The position numbers and the translations under genes are program-made. Under the pieces are notes generated by a model. It was not told the DNA's origin. It did no database searches and worked only from the letters and a program-made list of their open reading frames with translations. Positions 59,653 to 64,000 of a stretch of 64,000 nucleotides of DNA are shown in pieces. How positions within the stretch are numbered: the first letter of the stretch is position 1; the number at the start of each line of letters is the position of its first letter. The DNA lies in NCBI RefSeq assembly GCF_900637055.1, contig NZ_LR134338.1, positions 1,218,501 to 1,282,500 on the forward strand, read 5' to 3'. The DNA comes from Brevibacillus brevis. Its GTDB lineage: Bacteria; Bacillota; Bacilli; Brevibacillales; Brevibacillaceae.

Positions 59653-61115
59653 TGGCCTATAAACACCAGGTATCTATCTCAGAAAGTGGTACGAGTGTCC
59701 TTTCGCCTGTTGAAGCTGCAGCCGGATTGCCCGTCTATTTCGGTACGGCTCCTATCCATTTGACAGACAATCCATCCGCATATGTGAATAAGCCGGTACT
59801 GGCCTACAGCTATGAGGAAGCGGTAAAGGCTCTTGGATACCATTCCGACTGGAACGACTATACACTATGCGAGGCTATCAAAGCTCAATTTCAGCTTTTT
59901 AACGTTGCGCCTGCTGTATTTGTCAACGTGCTTGATCCTTCCATCCACAAGGAGAACGTGGCGGACAGCGCAATTACTCTCTCATCAGGTAAATACACAA
60001 TTGCTGTTGACGGCGTGCTGCTGTCGACCCTGGTCGTAAAACTCACCGGTGCGGGTAATGCCTTGGTGCGAAATAAGGACTATACAGTTGTATTCAATGG
60101 ATCCGGGCATCCCGTCATTTCTCGCGTGGATGGTGGGGATATCCCAGCGAACCAAACCTCATTGACTGTATCCTACGATAAACTCACGCCTTCCACCGTA
60201 ACAGATGCACAAATCATTGGTGGAATCGATTCAGCAACAGGCAAGGTGACAGGACTAGAGTTGATCAACAAGATATTCCCGTTGTATCGACTAGTCCCAG
60301 GGCAAATAGTCGTACCGAAGCATTCAAAAAAGCCAGCCGTTGCAGCTGTCATGAAAGCAAAGTCTACTGGCATTAATAGTTTGTTTAAAGCGATGGCCAT
60401 TGCCGATATTGATTCTTCTTCAACAGGTGCCGCGGTTTACACAGAAGCACCGACATGGAAAAACTCCAACAATTATAGCGACCCACACCTCGTTGCCTGC
60501 TATTTGAAACCGAAATTGGGTGACGAGATTTATCATCTGTCTACGCAATTTGCAGCATTGAACAGCAAAGTCATTGCTGACAATGGGAACGTCCCCTACG
60601 TGTCGCCTTCCAACAAAAGCATTCAAGCAAACGCTGTGGTTAACGAAGCAGGAGCTGAGATCAATCTTGGCGTGGATCAGGCGGCCTTCCTCAACGGCGA
60701 AGGGATTGTTACGGCAATCAATTTCGTCGGCGGATGGAAGCTGTGGGGAAACAACACGTCTGCTTATCCATCCAATACAGACGTGAAGGACAGATTTATT
60801 TCCGTTCGTCAGATGTTCAACTGGATCGGAAGTACGCTGATCCTGACACACTGGAAAATAGTGGACGACCCGACAAACAGAAGGTTGATTGACACGGTTG
60901 TGGACTCAACAAACATCTGGCTGAATGGACTGACAGCGCAAGGTTCCATACTCGGCGGACGTGTAGAATTCCGAGCAGCGGATAATCCGGTCACATCGCT
61001 GCTGGACGGAAAAGTTTCTTATCGGTTGTTCCTGGCGGCTCCCGTACCGGCTGAAAACATTGAGTTCAAACTTGAATTTGATGTGGCCTATCTTCAAAAT
61101 CTCTTTGCAGCCTAA
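59652..61115 (+). CDS. Contractile tail sheath protein
   Basis: 487 aa, P2 FI-like sheath. PVYFGTAPIHLTDNP, VFVNVLDPS, then the C-terminal INFVGGWKLWGNNTS and FISVRQMFNWIGSTL-type motifs. It contracts to drive the tube into the host. GTG start overlapping the previous stop. Confidence 0.93.
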   Translation: MAYKHQVSISESGTSVLSPVEAAAGLPVYFGTAPIHLTDNPSAYVNKPVLAYSYEEAVKALGYHSDWNDYTLCEAIKAQFQLFNVAPAVFVNVLDPSIHKENVADSAITLSSGKYTIAVDGVLLSTLVVKLTGAGNALVRNKDYTVVFNGSGHPVISRVDGGDIPANQTSLTVSYDKLTPSTVTDAQIIGGIDSATGKVTGLELINKIFPLYRLVPGQIVVPKHSKKPAVAAVMKAKSTGINSLFKAMAIADIDSSSTGAAVYTEAPTWKNSNNYSDPHLVACYLKPKLGDEIYHLSTQFAALNSKVIADNGNVPYVSPSNKSIQANAVVNEAGAEINLGVDQAAFLNGEGIVTAINFVGGWKLWGNNTSAYPSNTDVKDRFISVRQMFNWIGSTLILTHWKIVDDPTNRRLIDTVVDSTNIWLNGLTAQGSILGGRVEFRAADNPVTSLLDGKVSYRLFLAAPVPAENIEFKLEFDVAYLQNLFAA

Positions 61116-61139
61116 TCATACAAGGCAGGTGGATAAACA

Positions 61140-61664
61140 ATGGCTAACAAAGCAATTCCTGATCGCTTAAAGGATTTCATGGTATACAAAAACGGCACAA
61201 CTGACCTCGTGGGGGTGGCAGATATCCAATTGCCATCCTTTTCTTTTGGTACGGAGGAAGTCAAAGGAGCTGGTGTATTTGGCAGCTTTGAAACCTCTGT
61301 TGGTTCTTTCGGTAGCCAAAAAATCACCTTAAATTGGCACTCGATCACAGATAGATTGTTTGACTTTCTGGAGCTCGGTGCTCATCGACTAGATTGTCGT
61401 GGAGCTCTCCAAGAGCATGACCGTGGCTCTGGTCGCTTGATTACCCGTGCGCTACGAATAGTCGTTCAAGGGAATACAACCAGTGGCGAACTTGGGAAGT
61501 TAGAAAAGGGCACAACCACAGACAGTAGTACAGAGTTGGAAATCACCTACATCAAGATCGACATGGACGGAAAGAACGTTCTGGAGCTCGACAAATTAAA
61601 TTACATCTATCGAGTGAACGGCAAGGATCAGCTGGCTGATACGCGTCGGGCGCTTGGGCTATAG
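61140..61664 (+). CDS. Major tail tube protein
   Basis: 174 aa, P2 FII-like tube. IPDRLKDFMVYKNGTTDLVG, IQLPSFSFGTEEVKGAGVFG, HRLDCRGALQEHDRGSG. It forms the inner tube under the sheath. ATG after AAGGCAGGTGGATAAACA. Confidence 0.92.
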   Translation: MANKAIPDRLKDFMVYKNGTTDLVGVADIQLPSFSFGTEEVKGAGVFGSFETSVGSFGSQKITLNWHSITDRLFDFLELGAHRLDCRGALQEHDRGSGRLITRALRIVVQGNTTSGELGKLEKGTTTDSSTELEITYIKIDMDGKNVLELDKLNYIYRVNGKDQLADTRRALGL

Positions 61665-61681
61665 AAGGGAGTTTTGCAAAA

Positions 61682-62005
61682 ATGAAATTACCACTGCCAT
61701 TGGAAAAACCATTGAGGGTAGACGATAAGGAGATAACCTCCCTCACGTTCGAGTTCGATAAACTGACAGGCGCGGATATTATTAATGCTACTGATGAGGC
61801 CCGTCAGATTATCGGATTTTCCCCGAATGACATGCAATCATCGGCTTTCCGGGCGGTGCTTGCCGCAAAAGCTTGCGGAGTCCTCTACCATGATCTATTA
61901 AGACTGGGAGCACGGGATTTTTACCGAGCAGTAACGGCGGCGCATGCTTTTTTGCTCGGTATGGATTTGAAGGAGATGGAGGAGATAGAGAAGACGGAGG
62001 AATAA
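61682..62005 (+). CDS. Tail assembly chaperone, E-like
   Basis: 107 aa in-frame product. LPLEKPLRVDDKEITSLTF, LTGADIINATDEARQI, ending EIEKTEE. Gene E of P2-like phages makes this and, by a -1 frameshift, a longer E' form. A TTTTTTG slippery site lies near its end at 61948. ATG follows AGAAGGGAGTTTTGCAA. Confidence 0.88.
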   Translation: MKLPLPLEKPLRVDDKEITSLTFEFDKLTGADIINATDEARQIIGFSPNDMQSSAFRAVLAAKACGVLYHDLLRLGARDFYRAVTAAHAFLLGMDLKEMEEIEKTEE

Positions 62006-62148
62006 GAGAGTTACGGAAACTTGTACTCAATATGGCGAGGAACACGCATACCAGCATGGAGTTTTTCCTTGGCATGACTTTGAACGATTTAAATGAATGG
62101 GTAACAGCAGCCATGGAAATTACGGAGGGAGGCGAAACGGATGGGTAG
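61682..62148 (+). CDS. Tail assembly chaperone E' (programmed -1 frameshift product)
   Basis: After TTTTTTG (61948-61954) the -1 frame continues without a stop through RELRKLVLNMARNTHTSMEF, LNDLNEWVTAAMEI, to TAG at 62146-62148, giving about 155 residues. The frame stays open across the stop of the short form and overlaps the tape measure start by eight bases. Matches the conserved E/E' arrangement, where the extended form folds onto the tape measure. Confidence 0.8.
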
Positions 62149-64000
62149 GAAACTGTATGAATTCACAATCAAGATGTCTGGGAAAATGAATAGATCGTTC
62201 ACCAGCGCGTTCGATAACGCTTCCCGCCGTATGCAGGATATGCGAAAAAAAATCAGCGAGTATCAGGCATCTATTGAGAAGGCAAATGGCAAACTGCAAT
62301 CCATGTCAACCTTGCACTCGAAAATGTCAGCAGCGATAGAGAAAACCAAGCGTGGCCTTTCCTCTTTGGAGCGGAAATACCGAAGTGGCGCGATCAGCGA
62401 AGAGGTGTACAGACGGGAAAGCCAGAAGCTGCAAAACGATCTTCAACGGTTTACCAACGTACAAAAGAGAGCAGCCTCACAGGTCGATAAGTTTAAACGG
62501 AACATAGCCGAATTAAATAGAGAAATGAGAAGTGAATCAAACAATCTGAACGCTTATTCTCGCCAACTTCAAACCATGGAGGCAAACGCACTTGCTGCGG
62601 GAGTCTCCATAGGGGAAATTGCGTTGGCAGGGGCTGCATTGATACCTGTTGGAGGGTATCTTGGTACGGTTGGGGTTGGTCTGGCTGGGATTGCTGTCGG
62701 AGCAAAGACTGCGAAATCTGCTTTTGACTTGATGATGGATAGCGTCAGCAAAGCGGCTGATCGAGAATACAACATCGAAGTCATCCAATCATTGCTCCGG
62801 GACCAAAAGAAAGCAGATCAGTTGTTCAACTGGATGGAGAAGCGCGCCATTGAATCCCGTTTCGGGATGACGGACTTTTTCGAATCCGGCCAGGCATTTT
62901 TGTTTAAAACGAAGGACCTGAGGCAAGTCCAAGGGCTGATTGATATATCCGAGAAGCTAGGGACGATCAATAAACAACAGGGGATGCAGGGGGCGGCGAT
63001 CGCTCTCAACGAGTTATTGATTGGCGATACTCAGTCTATCGTTGAGCGTTTTAACATGCCAAGGTCAGACATCAAGAAGTTTGCCAAATCGGGAATTGAC
63101 GGCATTATCAAGGGCATGAATGAGCTGCTAGATAAACAGAACATCGATGCCAAGCTGTTGAGTGATGTGGATACAACTGGTCTTGTTATGTATGAACAGC
63201 TCGTGGAAAAGCTTCAACTGACCTGGACGAAAATGGGGGTAGAAGCGTTAGACGCTTTGAAACCAACGCTAAAAGAAATCGACAATTTGACCAAGACAGA
63301 AGCGTTTCAGGATTTGTCGAAGCTGGGCTCAGATGCTTTTGCGGAAATGGGACGAACTGTTACCAAGTCCGTCCAGTTTGCATCTAATAAGCTACAGACG
63401 ATTTTCAATAATCCTGAATATAAGAAGTTGGATGTTTGGGGGAAAATCGAGTTTATCGTAGCGGATGTATACGATACATTCAACAAGTGGTGGAGCTCCG
63501 GAGGGAGTGAAGCTACACAACGTGTCACTTATGAAATTGCATCGAAGCTCGGTGAGTTGATCAAAGCGGCAGCTGTACCTCTCATTCCAATCGCCAAGGA
63601 CGTAGGATATGATGTCGGCAAATCGATTATTCAAGGCATTTGGGATGGAATGTGGGGAGAAAACAAGCTGGAGACTCCCTTTAGCAAACTGGAAGCCCGA
63701 ATAGAGAGCATGAGGGCTGCTGGTCAAGATCCGACCACTACGCCTGTTTATGGTGGGCCAAACGCAACCATGACAGCAGGGCCGGAACCTGCATGGTACG
63801 AAAAAGCGTGGGATTGGGTAAATGGTTCCCATGCAAACGGATTATCTTATGTCCCGTTCGATGGATACCGAGCGGAGCTTCATAAAGGGGAACGTGTATT
63901 GACTGCCCAACAGAATCGTAATCTCGACTCCAATCTATGGTCGAGAGCAAATCAGGCGATGTCGTCACGCAACGGAAATCAAACGCTTGTTTTTCAGTTC
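62141..64000 (+). CDS. Tail tape measure protein (partial, runs off the window)
   Basis: 620 codons shown and open at the right edge. RKLYEFTIKMSGKMNRSFTS then long coiled coil (KISEYQASIEKANGKLQSMS...), a hydrophobic segment at about 148-186 (ALAAGVSIGEIALAGAALIP), and helical repeats. It sets tail length and is threaded through the tube. ATG after GGAGGGAGGCGAAACGG, overlapping the E' reading frame. Confidence 0.93.
   Translation, partial: MGRKLYEFTIKMSGKMNRSFTSAFDNASRRMQDMRKKISEYQASIEKANGKLQSMSTLHSKMSAAIEKTKRGLSSLERKYRSGAISEEVYRRESQKLQNDLQRFTNVQKRAASQVDKFKRNIAELNREMRSESNNLNAYSRQLQTMEANALAAGVSIGEIALAGAALIPVGGYLGTVGVGLAGIAVGAKTAKSAFDLMMDSVSKAADREYNIEVIQSLLRDQKKADQLFNWMEKRAIESRFGMTDFFESGQAFLFKTKDLRQVQGLIDISEKLGTINKQQGMQGAAIALNELLIGDTQSIVERFNMPRSDIKKFAKSGIDGIIKGMNELLDKQNIDAKLLSDVDTTGLVMYEQLVEKLQLTWTKMGVEALDALKPTLKEIDNLTKTEAFQDLSKLGSDAFAEMGRTVTKSVQFASNKLQTIFNNPEYKKLDVWGKIEFIVADVYDTFNKWWSSGGSEATQRVTYEIASKLGELIKAAAVPLIPIAKDVGYDVGKSIIQGIWDGMWGENKLETPFSKLEARIESMRAAGQDPTTTPVYGGPNATMTAGPEPAWYEKAWDWVNGSHANGLSYVPFDGYRAELHKGERVLTAQQNRNLDSNLWSRANQAMSSRNGNQTLVFQF

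Overview
The window looks like a chromosomal segment of a spore-forming Gram-positive bacterium of the Paenibacillaceae, most likely Brevibacillus. This is inferred from strong AGGAGG-type ribosome binding sites with frequent TTG/GTG starts, a SpoIIP-type sporulation hydrolase, a cydABCD operon behind Rex boxes and the general protein character; no rRNA or other marker gene is present to prove it. No tRNA, rRNA, insertion sequence or CRISPR array was found.

Bases 1 to about 26,900 are host chromosome. In order they hold: a Crp/Fnr regulator and a divergent beta-hydroxyacid dehydrogenase with a 24-bp perfect palindrome between them; an AI-2E-type permease; a large secreted WG-repeat protein; an acetyltransferase; an OppA-like binding protein without a lipobox; a hotdog thioesterase; a 35-codon small gene followed by a four-segment attenuator-like hairpin array in front of a GNAT-RidA fusion; an SH3b-SpoIIP cell-wall hydrolase; a Cys-rich pentapeptide-repeat protein; a decayed gene; a sigma factor gene broken by a 7-bp tandem duplication, with its putative anti-sigma partner; cydABCD (cytochrome bd oxidase and its assembly ABC exporter) behind two Rex operators; then a leftward run of small genes (YmaF-like, signal peptidase I, acetyltransferase, truncated globin, a 36-residue-repeat secreted protein, an HsmA/TIGR03987-like membrane protein and others).

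From about 26,930 to the right edge lies a prophage, cut off inside its tape measure gene. Its left arm carries a tyrosine integrase and small HTH regulators. Next come an HTH-TPR receptor gene and, 25 bp downstream, a 63-aa secreted pro-peptide that ends in GPPDGW and carries a second GPPDGW just after its predicted signal peptide. Downstream are a 9-bp inverted repeat with a 30-bp spacer, a terminator, a strong promoter and a 51-codon gene. Then follows a lambda-style switch: CI-like repressor, four 20-bp operators in two pairs, and a Cro-like protein. The receptor, peptide and inverted repeat have the layout of an arbitrium-type phage communication module, with no GA-ending peptide, and are the best candidate here for an undescribed system.

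The middle of the prophage is a replication and recombination block: SMC-like ATPase, Sak4-like annealing ATPase with a DUF669 partner, helicase, DUF3797 protein, a cytosine-C5 methyltransferase with about eight internal repeats, a primase-helicase, a GC-repeat/AT-rich tract that may be an origin, RusA resolvase and a sigma factor. The late genes are mosaic. The head is lambda-like (Nu1/GpA terminase, portal, ClpP-like protease, decoration protein, capsid E). The tail is contractile (sheath, tube, E/E' frameshift chaperone, tape measure). A truncated terminase paralog with a damaged Walker A lies just upstream of the intact terminase genes.
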